Positions 45,248 to 54,497 of a DNA stretch of 64,000 bases are shown here, piece after piece (within the stretch, counting starts at the first letter, position 1; each line of letters opens with the position of its first letter). The notes beneath the pieces are model-generated. The model was not told where the DNA came from, did no database searches, and was given only the letters and a program-made list of their open reading frames with translations. The position numbers and the translations under genes are program-made. Source of the DNA: Desulfotignum sp032250905 (GTDB lineage: Bacteria > Desulfobacterota > Desulfobacteria > Desulfobacterales > Desulfobacteraceae); assembly GCA_032250905.1 (NCBI GenBank), contig JAVVEQ010000012.1, positions 7,680 to 71,679 of the forward strand, read 5' to 3'.

Positions 45248-45294
45248 TTGACAGACTTTCCAGGTAAATGATACCAGTCTGACTGACAGACTGG
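45248..45294 (+). promoter_or_regulatory. Promoter with perfect 8-bp inverted repeat before the 595-residue gene
   Basis: TTGACA (45248-45253) is followed after 17 or 18 bases by ATACCA/TACCAG. The inverted repeat CCAGTCTG-ACTGA-CAGACTGG (45274-45294) covers the likely -10 and start site, a typical repressor position. The regulator is unknown. Confidence 0.5.
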
Positions 45295-45327
45295 ATCATA
45301 CGTCAATCTCACCCATGAGGACAGACC

Positions 45328-47115
45328 ATGAATAAAAAACGGATGAAACAGAAAAATCTCGTTGCCCAGTGGGCCTTTGACTGCCGCCCTATTCTGGGCA
45401 GACTCCATCTCTGGCTGGAGGATGTCCACATCGAGTGGCTCCGGGGAAAACCGGCGGATGATCTGCTGGACGGCATTTCGTTCACCGACGGACGAACCGA
45501 AAAGATGCTGGCCATGACCCTGGCGGTGACGGCCCTGGGAACCCGGCTGTTCGGCCGGTACGGCCAGGGGGCGGGCGTGGACAAAAAAGCGCTCAATTTC
45601 ATCAAAAAGGATGCAGATGCCATCTCAGCTTACGCCATGAGCGAAAGCCTCTGGTATCTGACCCGGACCGTACCGGAAAATCACGCCATCATGGTCTGTC
45701 TGGGAGAAGGCCTGATGCCCAAGGGAGGGGAAACCTCGGAAATGGGGGCCAATCCGCTGCTGGGATTCGGCCGGATTTATGCCCGGCCCCAGGTGGCCAA
45801 ATTTCTGGAAACCTGTGTGCACCGCCTGATCAATGATCGGGGCTATACCTGGGAGGATTTCAGAAAATCCATTGCCCGGGAGGGTATCACTATCTGGGGG
45901 GCGGCCATCGATACCCTGGAAAACACATCCCGGTTTGCCAAAGGAGAAGAGACCGGCCCAATGACCATCCTTCACCTGTTTGATCAGCCGCTGGCCATTT
46001 CTGATCAATACGAGGGATACATCGGCAACCTGGTGGTACCCAGAAAGGTGGTGGACCAGGCGGCTGAGGCTTCCATACTTATCGATTTCTTCACCCCCCG
46101 GCACCTGGTGATGCAGGCCATTCAAAAAACCTATCCCGGCATCCAGCCCGACCATATTCATGTATGGACCTTGACCGGCGAACACCGGATCAAACGTATC
46201 CGTCACATCTGGGAGCAGTGGCAGGCGGCCGGAGCCCATCTGGTGGATGATGGCTGGAAAATGCCTTCCGGCTGGAAACCGTTCACCGATTCGGGCACCT
46301 ATGCACCGACCCTGGTCGTCGGGGGATGGCGGGATGAACAAAATGCCCGCCATCTGTTCATCGTAGACGGGTATGCCGCATCTGCAGAAGCAATCCAGGC
46401 TGCCAGCCTGGCCCCGATTCTTGACCTGTCCGTATCCATGGCGGTCCTGTCCTCCCGTTTTCAGTTTCCAGCCCACCTGGATGCGGCAACCATGAAGCTG
46501 GATCCGGACAAAGATGATTTTACGGCCAGACTAAAGAAGCTGATCAATGATCCGGATCTGGACTCAGACACCATCCAGGCGTATCAAGACAGTATCCGTG
46601 CGGCACAGAAAGCGGGCATCCCTCTGGAAACAAGGACCATTTCCGCAGACGATCTGATCTCCGAAAAAAAATGGCAGGCCCTGGCCGGTGCCGGATACAT
46701 GCTGCCCGACCCCTACACCGGGGCACCCGGAGTCACTCAGCTTGCCGATGACACCTATGAAGTGACGATACGCATTACCACGGACAGAGGAGACAAGCGC
46801 ATCACTTTTGCCCTGCGGCTGGAAGAGTCCTTCGAGGAAAGCAAACTGGTGTTCAGCCCGTTGTTGAACCGGTTTCTCAAAGGTGAGGATTTTCAAAGCC
46901 GGGCTGTCAAGATTTCCGATTCCGGACGTATCCGCAATGAGCTGCAGACGTTGTGTTCAGAAGCATTGAGCTATGTTCGAAACAAGATGATTCTGAGTTT
47001 TGATAAAATTCCCCAGGCCACCATTTCCATAGAAGACCAGAAAAAGCTGCGGCAGATACTGACCTGGTACAAGACGAATCACCCCATCTGGTTTGACTGG
47101 CTGGATCTGAAATAA
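45328..47115 (+). CDS. Uncharacterised 595-residue cytoplasmic protein
   Basis: I do not recognise the family. There is no signal peptide or clear membrane segment. Regions that look conserved are LLDGISFTDGRTEKMLAMTL, the glycine-rich CLGEGLMPKGGETSEMG, GEETGPMTILHLFDQPL, and ARHLFIVDGYAASAEAIQAA, which could be ligand sites. The C-terminal third is rich in charged helices. ATG 45328 is preceded by TGAGGACAGACC. Its own promoter carries an inverted repeat. recD2 is divergent and the GntR gene converges from downstream, so there is no informative operon. Confidence 0.75.
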   Translation: MNKKRMKQKNLVAQWAFDCRPILGRLHLWLEDVHIEWLRGKPADDLLDGISFTDGRTEKMLAMTLAVTALGTRLFGRYGQGAGVDKKALNFIKKDADAISAYAMSESLWYLTRTVPENHAIMVCLGEGLMPKGGETSEMGANPLLGFGRIYARPQVAKFLETCVHRLINDRGYTWEDFRKSIAREGITIWGAAIDTLENTSRFAKGEETGPMTILHLFDQPLAISDQYEGYIGNLVVPRKVVDQAAEASILIDFFTPRHLVMQAIQKTYPGIQPDHIHVWTLTGEHRIKRIRHIWEQWQAAGAHLVDDGWKMPSGWKPFTDSGTYAPTLVVGGWRDEQNARHLFIVDGYAASAEAIQAASLAPILDLSVSMAVLSSRFQFPAHLDAATMKLDPDKDDFTARLKKLINDPDLDSDTIQAYQDSIRAAQKAGIPLETRTISADDLISEKKWQALAGAGYMLPDPYTGAPGVTQLADDTYEVTIRITTDRGDKRITFALRLEESFEESKLVFSPLLNRFLKGEDFQSRAVKISDSGRIRNELQTLCSEALSYVRNKMILSFDKIPQATISIEDQKKLRQILTWYKTNHPIWFDWLDLK

Positions 47116-47143
47116 TCTTTGATCCGGCAGGGCTGATCCGGTT

Positions 47144-47845
47144 TCATATCGGTTTGATGCGTTTATCCAGCAATGCCCGGCGGGTGCTTTCAATGGCATG
47201 TTTTTTCACATTGGAAATATGACGGGACAACACCTCACGGGCCTGTTGCAGGTCTCTGTTTTCAATGGCCTCATAGAGTTGAATGTGCTCGTTGTCCACC
47301 CGGTCCATGGGCGTGACAAATAAAATATTTCCCCGGTATTTCAAATACAGCAGGTCAAACAGATATTTCAGGGTATTGATCTGAATCTGGTTGCCGGACA
47401 GCTGGGCCAGTTTGAGATGAAATTCCATGTCCTTGAGCAGCCGCTCCTTGAGATAGATATCCCGCACGGCATCCAGATGACTGTCCAGCGCTTTTTTCAA
47501 CTGGTTGAGGCCGCGTTTGCCGATACTATCGATGGTGGCGGGCAGCAGGGATACCTCGATGAGTTCCCGGAAATCATAAATTTCGGTGATCTCGGTCAAG
47601 CTGACGGTTTCAGTATAATAGCCCCGGTTGGGCTCATGGCGCACCAGGCCCTGAAACTCCAGATGCTTCAACGCCTGGATCACCGGCGTCGTGCTCATGT
47701 TCAGCCGCCGGGCCAGATCCCCGTAGGAGATTTTCTGGCCCGGAATGATCTCGTTGTGGAAAAACATCTGGCGGATGCCCATGTAGGCTTCCCGGGTAAA
47801 ATCATCCTTGGTTTTTCTGGAACCTGCTTTTTTCGTCTGTTTCAT
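47144..47845 (-). CDS. GntR-family transcriptional regulator with FCD ligand domain
   Basis: The N-terminal winged helix (about 15-85) has ISYGDLARRLNMSTTPVIQALK, the GntR recognition helix. The C-terminal helical FCD domain (about 95-230) has the family opening FRELIEVSLLPAT; metal-ligand histidines are seen later, for example near RHISNVKKH. ATG 47845 is preferred because AAGG lies 9 bases upstream; ATG 47854 is directly adjacent to that site. It is divergent from the 2-oxoacid oxidoreductase genes and probably controls them in response to an organic acid or amino acid. Confidence 0.9.
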   Translation of the reverse strand: MKQTKKAGSRKTKDDFTREAYMGIRQMFFHNEIIPGQKISYGDLARRLNMSTTPVIQALKHLEFQGLVRHEPNRGYYTETVSLTEITEIYDFRELIEVSLLPATIDSIGKRGLNQLKKALDSHLDAVRDIYLKERLLKDMEFHLKLAQLSGNQIQINTLKYLFDLLYLKYRGNILFVTPMDRVDNEHIQLYEAIENRDLQQAREVLSRHISNVKKHAIESTRRALLDKRIKPI

Positions 47846-47904
47846 GATCGTCATCCTTTATATCAACACCCGTATAAAATCAATTAAAAATATGGAATAA
47901 TACC

Positions 47905-47966
47905 TTGACATATTTTAGCGGAACCTTTAGAATCCGTCAAATATTTAATCAAATATCTGATCAGAT
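47905..47966 (+). promoter_or_regulatory. Promoter and palindromic operator of the 2-oxoacid oxidoreductase genes
   Basis: TTGACA (47905-47910), 17 bases, TAGAAT (47928-47933) is a near-consensus promoter. Downstream of the expected start site lies the palindrome ATCTGATCAGAT (47955-47966), a good candidate for the adjacent GntR regulator. TCAGATTTATATT starting at 47961 recurs upstream of the flavoprotein gene at 54351. Confidence 0.6.
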
Positions 47967-48008
47967 TTATATTGGATTGATCTGATTAATTTTTTGAAGG
48001 AGACCACT

Positions 48009-49127
48009 ATGGCATTTGTATTCATGGAAGGCAACGAAGCCGTTGCCAGGGGGGCCATTGCAGCCGGGTGCAATTTTTTTGCCGGCTATCCCATCACACC
48101 GGCCACCACCATATTCAATAATATGCTCAAAATGCTGCCGCCCAGAGATGGGATCTGCATCCAGGGGGAAGACGAGATTGCATCCATGGGATACTGCATC
48201 GGTGCATCCATGGCCGGCAAAAAAGTGCTTACCGCCACTTCCGGGCCGGGTATCAGCCTGTACAGTGAACATCTCTCATTCGCCCTCGGCAGTGAGATTC
48301 CGCTGGTGATCGCCAATGTTCAGCGCCTGGGGCCTTCCACCGGATCCGCCACCAGGGGTGCGGACTCGGACATCCAGTTCATGCGCTGGGGTTCCACATC
48401 CGGTGCGCCCGTGATTGTCCTGGCGCCCAAAGACGCCAGAGACTGCCTGGAACTGACCGTACATGCCTTTAATTTTGCCGAGGAATTCCGGTGCCCGGTG
48501 TTCATCGCCTCGAACAAGGAGATCGGCATGACCAAGGAAAGCTTTGACATGGATGACCTGAACCTGCCGCCACTGGTGGAACGTACCCCGTACACCGGAT
48601 CCGGGCCCTATGTGCCGTTTGCCGCAGACCCGGACAAAGCCCCGCCGTTTCTGCCCATCGGTGGTAAAAACCTGGTGCGCCAGACCTCTTCCACCCACGG
48701 ACCGGACGGATACATCACCATCGATCCCCATGTCATTGCCGCCATGCAGGAAAGACTGCACACCAAACTGACCGCTGCCATTGACCGCATTGCTCTGTAC
48801 GAGGAAAACCTGGTGCCGGACAGTGACACACTGGTCATCTCCTACGGCATCACCTCCCGGGCCGTGGCGGACGCGGCATCCGCACTGGCTGAAAAAGGGC
48901 GGCCCGTGTCCACCCTGTCTTTGAAAACCCTGTGGCCGGTACCTGAATCCCTGCTGCTTGAAAAAGCGGCCCGGTTCAGACGGATCGTGGTGATTGAAAT
49001 GAATCTGGGTCAGTATGTCAATGAAATCAGGCGAGTGCTGTGCGGCAAAACCGTGGATTTCTACGGCCAGATGAACGGCATTCTGATTCCCCCTGCCAAG
49101 ATTATGGAGACCATTGAAAATGACTAG
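48009..49127 (+). CDS. 2-oxoacid:ferredoxin oxidoreductase, alpha subunit (KorA/VorB type)
   Basis: The 372-residue protein has the pyrimidine-binding domain start FMEGNEAVARGAIAAGCNFFAGYPITPATTI, GEDEIASMGYCIGASMAGK and TATSGPGISL, diagnostic of OFOR alpha subunits that decarboxylate 2-oxoacids to acyl-CoA with ferredoxin reduction. The exact 2-oxoacid (2-oxoglutarate, branched-chain or other) cannot be read. ATG 48009 with AAGGAGACC upstream is chosen over a TTG at 47994. The stop overlaps the next start by 8 bases. Confidence 0.9.
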   Translation: MAFVFMEGNEAVARGAIAAGCNFFAGYPITPATTIFNNMLKMLPPRDGICIQGEDEIASMGYCIGASMAGKKVLTATSGPGISLYSEHLSFALGSEIPLVIANVQRLGPSTGSATRGADSDIQFMRWGSTSGAPVIVLAPKDARDCLELTVHAFNFAEEFRCPVFIASNKEIGMTKESFDMDDLNLPPLVERTPYTGSGPYVPFAADPDKAPPFLPIGGKNLVRQTSSTHGPDGYITIDPHVIAAMQERLHTKLTAAIDRIALYEENLVPDSDTLVISYGITSRAVADAASALAEKGRPVSTLSLKTLWPVPESLLLEKAARFRRIVVIEMNLGQYVNEIRRVLCGKTVDFYGQMNGILIPPAKIMETIEND

Positions 49128-50409
49128 CTTTTTAAATACCAGCCGCCCCCCTGTATTCTGCCCGGGATGCACCCATGAGCGCATTACCAAAAGCCTGGAT
49201 GCCGCTCTGGTAAAAATGGGCATCCCGGATCACAAGACCGTGATCGTCACGGATATCGGCTGTTCCGGACTGTTTGACACCTTTTTCAACGTCCATGCAC
49301 TGCACGGCGTTCATGGCCGGGCATTGACCTACGCGGCCGGGCTGAAACTGGCGGACCCCTCTCTCAACGTCATTGTGACCATGGGAGACGGCGGCATGGG
49401 CATCGGTGGCGCCCATGTGCTGTCCGCCTGCAGGAAAAACATGGATTTGACCCTGATTATCCTGAACAACTTCAATTTCGGCATGACCGGGGGACAGTAT
49501 TCCGCCACCACACCCAGCGATGCGGTCGTCGGATCGGAATTCCTCAACCAGGCCGAGATACCCATGGATATCTGCGGTGTGGTGGAAAGTGCCGGTGCCA
49601 CCTATGTGTCCCGCATTTCCGGACTCGATGACGGACTGTCCGACGAACTGGTCCGGGCTATGAAACACAAGGGGTTCTCTGTCGTGGAAACCCTGGGGCT
49701 GTGCACGGGCCGTTACACCAAACGCAACCAGCTCACCCCTAAGGTGATCGACCAGATGATCGAGCAAAGACCCTCTCCAGGCGGCGTGATCGAGAAGAAC
49801 CAGCGCCCCGAATACGGGGACCGCTATCGACAGCTGGCAAAGGAAAAAGGCCGGTTTCCGGGACCGTTTGAAGTCAAAAAGCAGTTTGACATGCCGGATG
49901 CCAGACGCCATGAGGTGGTTATTCTGGGATCGGCGGGCATGCGCATCGTCACCGCCGGGGACATGGTCTGTTTTGCCGGTATTTCAGGCGGATTGAATGT
50001 ATCCATTAAAAACGACTACAACATCACCGTGCTTCGGGGTCAGTCCGTCTCGGAAATCCTGCTGTCTCCGGAAAAAATCGGATACACCGGCATCGAGTCG
50101 CCGACCGTGGTTCTGGCCTTGAGTGATGAGGGGGTGGCCCGGCGGCAGAAAATTTTTGCTGCGCTCCTGCCGGACACTTATGTACTCAAAGAGGCCAGTG
50201 TGGATATTCCGGACACCCCTGCCCGGGTGGAGGAGATCGATTTCAAATCCCTGAAAATCAAAAAGACCGACTGGGCACTGGCCTCTCTGGCCGTACTGGC
50301 AAAACACGAAATCGTGCTCAACAAAGATATGCTTGTGTTTGCCTTGAAATCCCGGTTTAATGAAAAAGTGTTTAACTTGTCCATGGAGACCGTGGCAAAA
50401 ATTTTATAA
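49120..50409 (+). CDS. 2-oxoacid:ferredoxin oxidoreductase, fused beta (TPP) and gamma subunits
   Basis: Residues ~1-240 are the TPP-binding beta domain: CPGCTHERI, DIGCSGLFDTFF, the TPP/Mg motif GDGGMGIGG and NNFNFGMTGGQYS. Cysteines in CPGC, DIGC and near LCTGRY fit the single [4Fe-4S] cluster. Residues ~270-429 match the gamma (POR_N-like) domain with VVILGSAGMRIVTAGD and GGLNVSIKNDYNITVLRGQSV. No separate delta (ferredoxin) gene is present. It overlaps the alpha gene, so a two-gene complex is encoded. The MFS gene follows. Confidence 0.88.
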   Translation: MTSFLNTSRPPVFCPGCTHERITKSLDAALVKMGIPDHKTVIVTDIGCSGLFDTFFNVHALHGVHGRALTYAAGLKLADPSLNVIVTMGDGGMGIGGAHVLSACRKNMDLTLIILNNFNFGMTGGQYSATTPSDAVVGSEFLNQAEIPMDICGVVESAGATYVSRISGLDDGLSDELVRAMKHKGFSVVETLGLCTGRYTKRNQLTPKVIDQMIEQRPSPGGVIEKNQRPEYGDRYRQLAKEKGRFPGPFEVKKQFDMPDARRHEVVILGSAGMRIVTAGDMVCFAGISGGLNVSIKNDYNITVLRGQSVSEILLSPEKIGYTGIESPTVVLALSDEGVARRQKIFAALLPDTYVLKEASVDIPDTPARVEEIDFKSLKIKKTDWALASLAVLAKHEIVLNKDMLVFALKSRFNEKVFNLSMETVAKIL

Positions 50410-50458
50410 TCACTACTGATACCGCACCCGGATGCGGGGACAGGATTTCAGGCAGACC

Positions 50459-51751
50459 ATGATCAAACCTGTCGGCAATTTCAAGACAGCGGCTGAACCC
50501 TCCGGCAGGCCGCTGTCCCTCTCGCTTCTGCTCCGGGTGTTTCTGCCTTTTGCAGGGGGATATTTTCTCTCTTACCTGTTCCGGGTGGTCAATGCCGGGA
50601 TTGCCCCGGACCTGGCTGCGGATGTGGGTGTGGACCCGGCCCAGCTGGGATTGCTCACTGCCACATACCTCATCGCCTTTGCCGCGTTTCAGCTGCCCCT
50701 GGGCATTCTGCTGGACCGGTTCGGTCCCCGGTTGGTGGAAGCCGTGCTGCTGATGTTCGCTGCCGCCGGCGCCGCTGTTTTCGCACTGTCCACCACCCTG
50801 GCCGGCCTGATCATCGGCCGGGCATTGATCGGGTTCGGGGTGTCCGCCTGTCTGATGGCGGCATTCAAATCCTATGTCATCTGGTTTCCCGGCCCCATGC
50901 TGTCCCGGATCAACGGATTTCAGATGGCGGCAGGCGGTTTAGGGGTCCTGGCCGCTTTCACACCGGTGGAATTTGCCCTGAGATTCACCGACTGGCGGGG
51001 GGTGTTCCTGGGGCTGGGTGCGCTGTGTGTCCTGATGGCGGTAACTGTGATCACCGTGGTGCCGGACGCGGGCAAAAAACCGGTCTCCGAGACGTTTTCC
51101 CGGCAGATTCAGGGAGTTTTCCAGGTATTCAGAAGTCTGACTTTCTGGCGGATCGCGCCGTTGACCATGCTGTCACAGGCCGGGTTCATGTCGGTTCAAG
51201 GGTTGTGGGCCGGACCCTGGCTGCGGGATGTGGCCTCGCTGGACCGGGCCGGAACCGCGGCCTGCATGTCCTTCTCCGCCCTGGCCATGATCGCGGGGTT
51301 CATCATTCTGGGCTTTGTCACGGAATCCCTGGCAAAAAGAGGCATTCCCGTCCTGTATTCCGCTGTGACGGGCATGACGGTATTTATCGGGATTCTGGCA
51401 GCCATGGCATTTGGCGCCCCGATCCCGCCCCAGATAATGATGGGGTTGTTCGGTTTTTTCGGCACTGCCGGTATCCTGTCTTATACCGCATTGACCTTGA
51501 GTTTTCCTTCCAGCCTGTCCGGTCGGGTCACCACCGGCATCAATCTTCTGGTATTTCTGGGTGGGTTCGCTCTGCAATGGGCCATGGGCGCGGTGATCAA
51601 CCAGTGGGAACCCCCTTTGCCCGGGCACTATGCACCCGCCGGATACCAGGCCGCCTTTCTCCTGGTCCTGGGCCTCCAGTTTCTGGGCCTGGCCTGGTTT
51701 TTCGTCTCTCCTCTGCTGCAAACCCGGTCATCAGACCAGGCAGGCACCTGA
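50459..51751 (+). CDS. MFS transporter
   Basis: A 430-residue inner-membrane protein with 12 hydrophobic segments. The major facilitator signature lies between segments 2 and 3 in the form LGILLDRFGPRLVE. The N-terminal residues 1-30 are hydrophilic. Start is uncertain: ATG 50459 has AGG 8 bases upstream, ATG 50432 has none. Context with the oxidoreductase and the demethylating flavoprotein suggests uptake of the pathway's substrate, an amino- or organic acid; this is inference. It ends 48 bases before the flavoprotein gene that converges on it. Confidence 0.85.
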   Translation: MIKPVGNFKTAAEPSGRPLSLSLLLRVFLPFAGGYFLSYLFRVVNAGIAPDLAADVGVDPAQLGLLTATYLIAFAAFQLPLGILLDRFGPRLVEAVLLMFAAAGAAVFALSTTLAGLIIGRALIGFGVSACLMAAFKSYVIWFPGPMLSRINGFQMAAGGLGVLAAFTPVEFALRFTDWRGVFLGLGALCVLMAVTVITVVPDAGKKPVSETFSRQIQGVFQVFRSLTFWRIAPLTMLSQAGFMSVQGLWAGPWLRDVASLDRAGTAACMSFSALAMIAGFIILGFVTESLAKRGIPVLYSAVTGMTVFIGILAAMAFGAPIPPQIMMGLFGFFGTAGILSYTALTLSFPSSLSGRVTTGINLLVFLGGFALQWAMGAVINQWEPPLPGHYAPAGYQAAFLLVLGLQFLGLAWFFVSPLLQTRSSDQAGT

Positions 51752-51798
51752 AGCGACTCCGGCGGACTGACAAACCGGCCTGGCTGAAGCACATGGCG

Positions 51799-54264
51799 CT
51801 ATCGTTTGATTTTTTTCATTTCCGGGTCATATAACGGTGTCAGGGAAACCGCGGCTGGATAAGTTTTTCCGGCAATATCGATCTCCCAGCTGCCGTCTTT
51901 GACATACGCATCATCCACCGGCAAATCCGCCTCGATCATGAACAGCCCCACGGCCCCGCCCAGGGAGTGGCCATAGGAGCCGGACCTCACATACCCGGCC
52001 GGTCTCCCGTTCCGGAAGATGACCTCTCCATGGTACAGCAGCGGCTCCGGATCCTTGACCAGGACCTGGGCCAGCCGCCGTTTCAAGGGACCGGCCGCTT
52101 TTCTGGCGACACACCCCTTTTTTCCGATAAAGTCGCGGGGTTTGTCCAGCCGGACCGTGAAACCCAGGCCTGCTTCGTAAGGATCATCGGTGTTGTCCAT
52201 GTCATGGCCGTAGTCCCGGTATCCTTTTTCCAGACGCAGGCTGCCCAGTGCCTTCAACCCGGCATGGGTCAGGTCAACTGCATTTCCTGCATCCACCAGG
52301 ATATCATAGACATGCACGGCCTGTTCCGTGGGAATATACAGTTCATAGCCAAGCTCACCCACATAGGTGATGCGCACGCACAGGACCCGGCCGTACCCGA
52401 TGGCGATCTCCTGCGCATGCCGGAAGGGAAACGCGGTATTGGACAGGTCGGTGTCGGTCACCGATTGCAGCAGTTTTCTTGATCTGGGCCCTTGAATATT
52501 CACCTGGGCATAAGCCGAAGTCACGTCCGTCACAAATGCTTGGGCGGAGTCCGGGATATGCCGCTGGATCCAGGTCAATGCATGGCGGTGGATGGTATCG
52601 GTCACCACCACGAAAAACCGATCCGACGCCAGCTTGGTGACGGTCAGATCCGCCACCAGCTGGCCATCACGGTTCAAACAGGTGGTATAGGTGATCCGGC
52701 CCGCCGGACCGTCCACATCATTGGCGCAGATATGGTCGAGCACCCGGCCGCTGTCCTTTCCCTGGACCAGAAATTTGGGCATGAAGGACATGTCCATGAG
52801 CACCACATTTTCCCGGGCTGCCCGGTGTTCCGCCTCCCAGAAGGCAAACCAGTGTTCCCGGCCCCAGGAGTGGTTTTCAATCACCGCTTGCTGACCGGCC
52901 GGGGCAAACCAGTCCGCCCCTTCCCAGCCGCTGACATCCCTGAAATAGGCGCCCTTTGACTTCAGCCGTTCATAAATGGCTGAGGTCCTGGCCCCCCGGG
53001 CGGTCTTCATGGACTGGGAGGGATAATGACACCGGTAGACCCTGCCCAGGGATTCCACGGTCCGGTGCCGCCGGTATTCCGGGTTGTTCTGAAACGTGTG
53101 AAGCCGGGCCATGTTGAACCCGGTGATATCCACCTGCGGATTTCCGGTCATGATCCACCGGGCCATCATCTGTCCCAGGCCCGGCCCCATGATGATCCCC
53201 ACCGAATTGAGACCGGCAGTCACAAAATAGTTTTTCAGCTCCGGGGCCTCACCAATGATGGCCTGCAGATCCGGGGTAAAACTTTCCGGGCCGCAGAAAA
53301 ATTTTTTCACACCCAGCTCCATGGACACCGGCACCCGGGACATGGCCTTTTCCAGAAACGGTCCCATACGGTCCCAGTCCGGCTCAATCTCCCCGAAGGT
53401 GAAATTTTCCGGCACCCGGTCGATCCTCCACGGGGCACACTCCGGTTCAAACAACCCGATCATCAGGCCCCCGACCTCTTCTCTGTAATACCCGTAATGA
53501 GAGGGATCTTCCAGCACCGGCATGTTTCTGGGGATGCCGTCCAGCTCCTCGGTGATCAGGTAATAATGCTCGGCCGCCTGGTTGGGGATATTGATGCCGT
53601 CCACGGCCCCCAGCTGCCGCGCCCACATGCCGGCACAGTTGACCACCGTTTCTGCAGCAATCTCCCCATGGGCGGTTTTAACGCCGGCAACGGCCCCGTT
53701 CTTTTTGATCAGGCCGGTCACCGCCACCTTTTCCATAATTCTCACCCCGAACTTCCTGGCCCCCCTGGCCAGGGACATGGTGGCGTCCACCGGGTTGACC
53801 CGGCCGTCTTCTTTGACATAGAACCCGGCCAGAAGGTCATCCACCCGGGCAAGGGGAAACAGGTTCCTGATCTCTTTGGGCGATATTTCATGCACATCCA
53901 CACCGCAGTAACGGTTGAAGGCCGCCACCCGGCGGTATTCCTCCAGCCGGTCCCGGTCGGCGGCCGCCTCGATGAAGCCCACCGGCGTAAACCCGGTGGA
54001 CAGTCCGGTTTCTTCTTCCAGCCCGGCATACAGGTTACGGCCGTAAATCCGCATCTGTGTAGCGGTTTCAGACAAGGACCCAAAGGTCACCATCAGCCCG
54101 GCCGCATGCCAGGTAGTGCCGCTGGTCAGTTCATCCTTCTCCAGGAGCACCACATCCCGGCAGCCCATCTGTCCCAGATGATAGGCAATACTGCACCCGA
54201 TAATCCCCCCGCCGACAATGACCACCCGGGCGTGTCCGGGCAGCGCAGGCGCCTGTTTTTCCAT
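51799..54264 (-). CDS. Dimethylglycine/sarcosine dehydrogenase-like FAD and GcvT-domain protein
   Basis: Residues ~10-370 are an amino-acid oxidase FAD domain beginning VVIVGGGIIGCSIAYHLGQ; TWHAAGLM has the histidine (about 53) that binds FAD covalently in dimethylglycine dehydrogenase. Residues ~440-720 are the GcvT folate domain, ~730-821 its C-terminal barrel. Such enzymes oxidatively remove N-methyl groups and pass formaldehyde to tetrahydrofolate, with ETF as acceptor. The 821-residue length fits the family. GAGGACAT precedes ATG 54264. Substrate (dimethylglycine, sarcosine or another N-methyl amino acid) is not determined. Confidence 0.88.
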   Translation of the reverse strand: MEKQAPALPGHARVVIVGGGIIGCSIAYHLGQMGCRDVVLLEKDELTSGTTWHAAGLMVTFGSLSETATQMRIYGRNLYAGLEEETGLSTGFTPVGFIEAAADRDRLEEYRRVAAFNRYCGVDVHEISPKEIRNLFPLARVDDLLAGFYVKEDGRVNPVDATMSLARGARKFGVRIMEKVAVTGLIKKNGAVAGVKTAHGEIAAETVVNCAGMWARQLGAVDGINIPNQAAEHYYLITEELDGIPRNMPVLEDPSHYGYYREEVGGLMIGLFEPECAPWRIDRVPENFTFGEIEPDWDRMGPFLEKAMSRVPVSMELGVKKFFCGPESFTPDLQAIIGEAPELKNYFVTAGLNSVGIIMGPGLGQMMARWIMTGNPQVDITGFNMARLHTFQNNPEYRRHRTVESLGRVYRCHYPSQSMKTARGARTSAIYERLKSKGAYFRDVSGWEGADWFAPAGQQAVIENHSWGREHWFAFWEAEHRAARENVVLMDMSFMPKFLVQGKDSGRVLDHICANDVDGPAGRITYTTCLNRDGQLVADLTVTKLASDRFFVVVTDTIHRHALTWIQRHIPDSAQAFVTDVTSAYAQVNIQGPRSRKLLQSVTDTDLSNTAFPFRHAQEIAIGYGRVLCVRITYVGELGYELYIPTEQAVHVYDILVDAGNAVDLTHAGLKALGSLRLEKGYRDYGHDMDNTDDPYEAGLGFTVRLDKPRDFIGKKGCVARKAAGPLKRRLAQVLVKDPEPLLYHGEVIFRNGRPAGYVRSGSYGHSLGGAVGLFMIEADLPVDDAYVKDGSWEIDIAGKTYPAAVSLTPLYDPEMKKIKR

Positions 54265-54350
54265 TTTTATGTCCTCATTTCTACAATTTTCATTTCAGAT
54301 CCATATCGTTCCGCCAATCACCGATTTATTGCGGTGTCATCATACAGGTG

Positions 54351-54363
54351 TCAGATTTATATT
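54351..54363. promoter_or_regulatory. Motif shared with the 2-oxoacid oxidoreductase upstream region
   Basis: TCAGATTTATATT occurs here, 87 bases upstream of the flavoprotein ATG, and at 47961-47973. GGTGTCA is also repeated at 54333 and 54348. It may be part of a common regulator site. Confidence 0.4.
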
Positions 54364-54497
54364 TTTTACACAGGCAGATCAACCATGAATAATAAAAACT
54401 TTCCGGATTGAATTTTACTTTTGATCTTTACCGCGTTTAGTGATATGTGGCTGTACTGAAAATTCAAATTAACCCGATTTTGAGGAACCCACACAAG

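Noticed and set aside
48276..49223. 315-codon minus-strand ORF
   Set aside because: Shadow of the 2-oxoacid oxidoreductase alpha gene.
53026..54411. 461-codon plus-strand ORF
   Set aside because: It lies opposite the flavoprotein gene, with low-complexity, histidine- and proline-rich translation and no ribosome-binding site; a GC-rich shadow frame.
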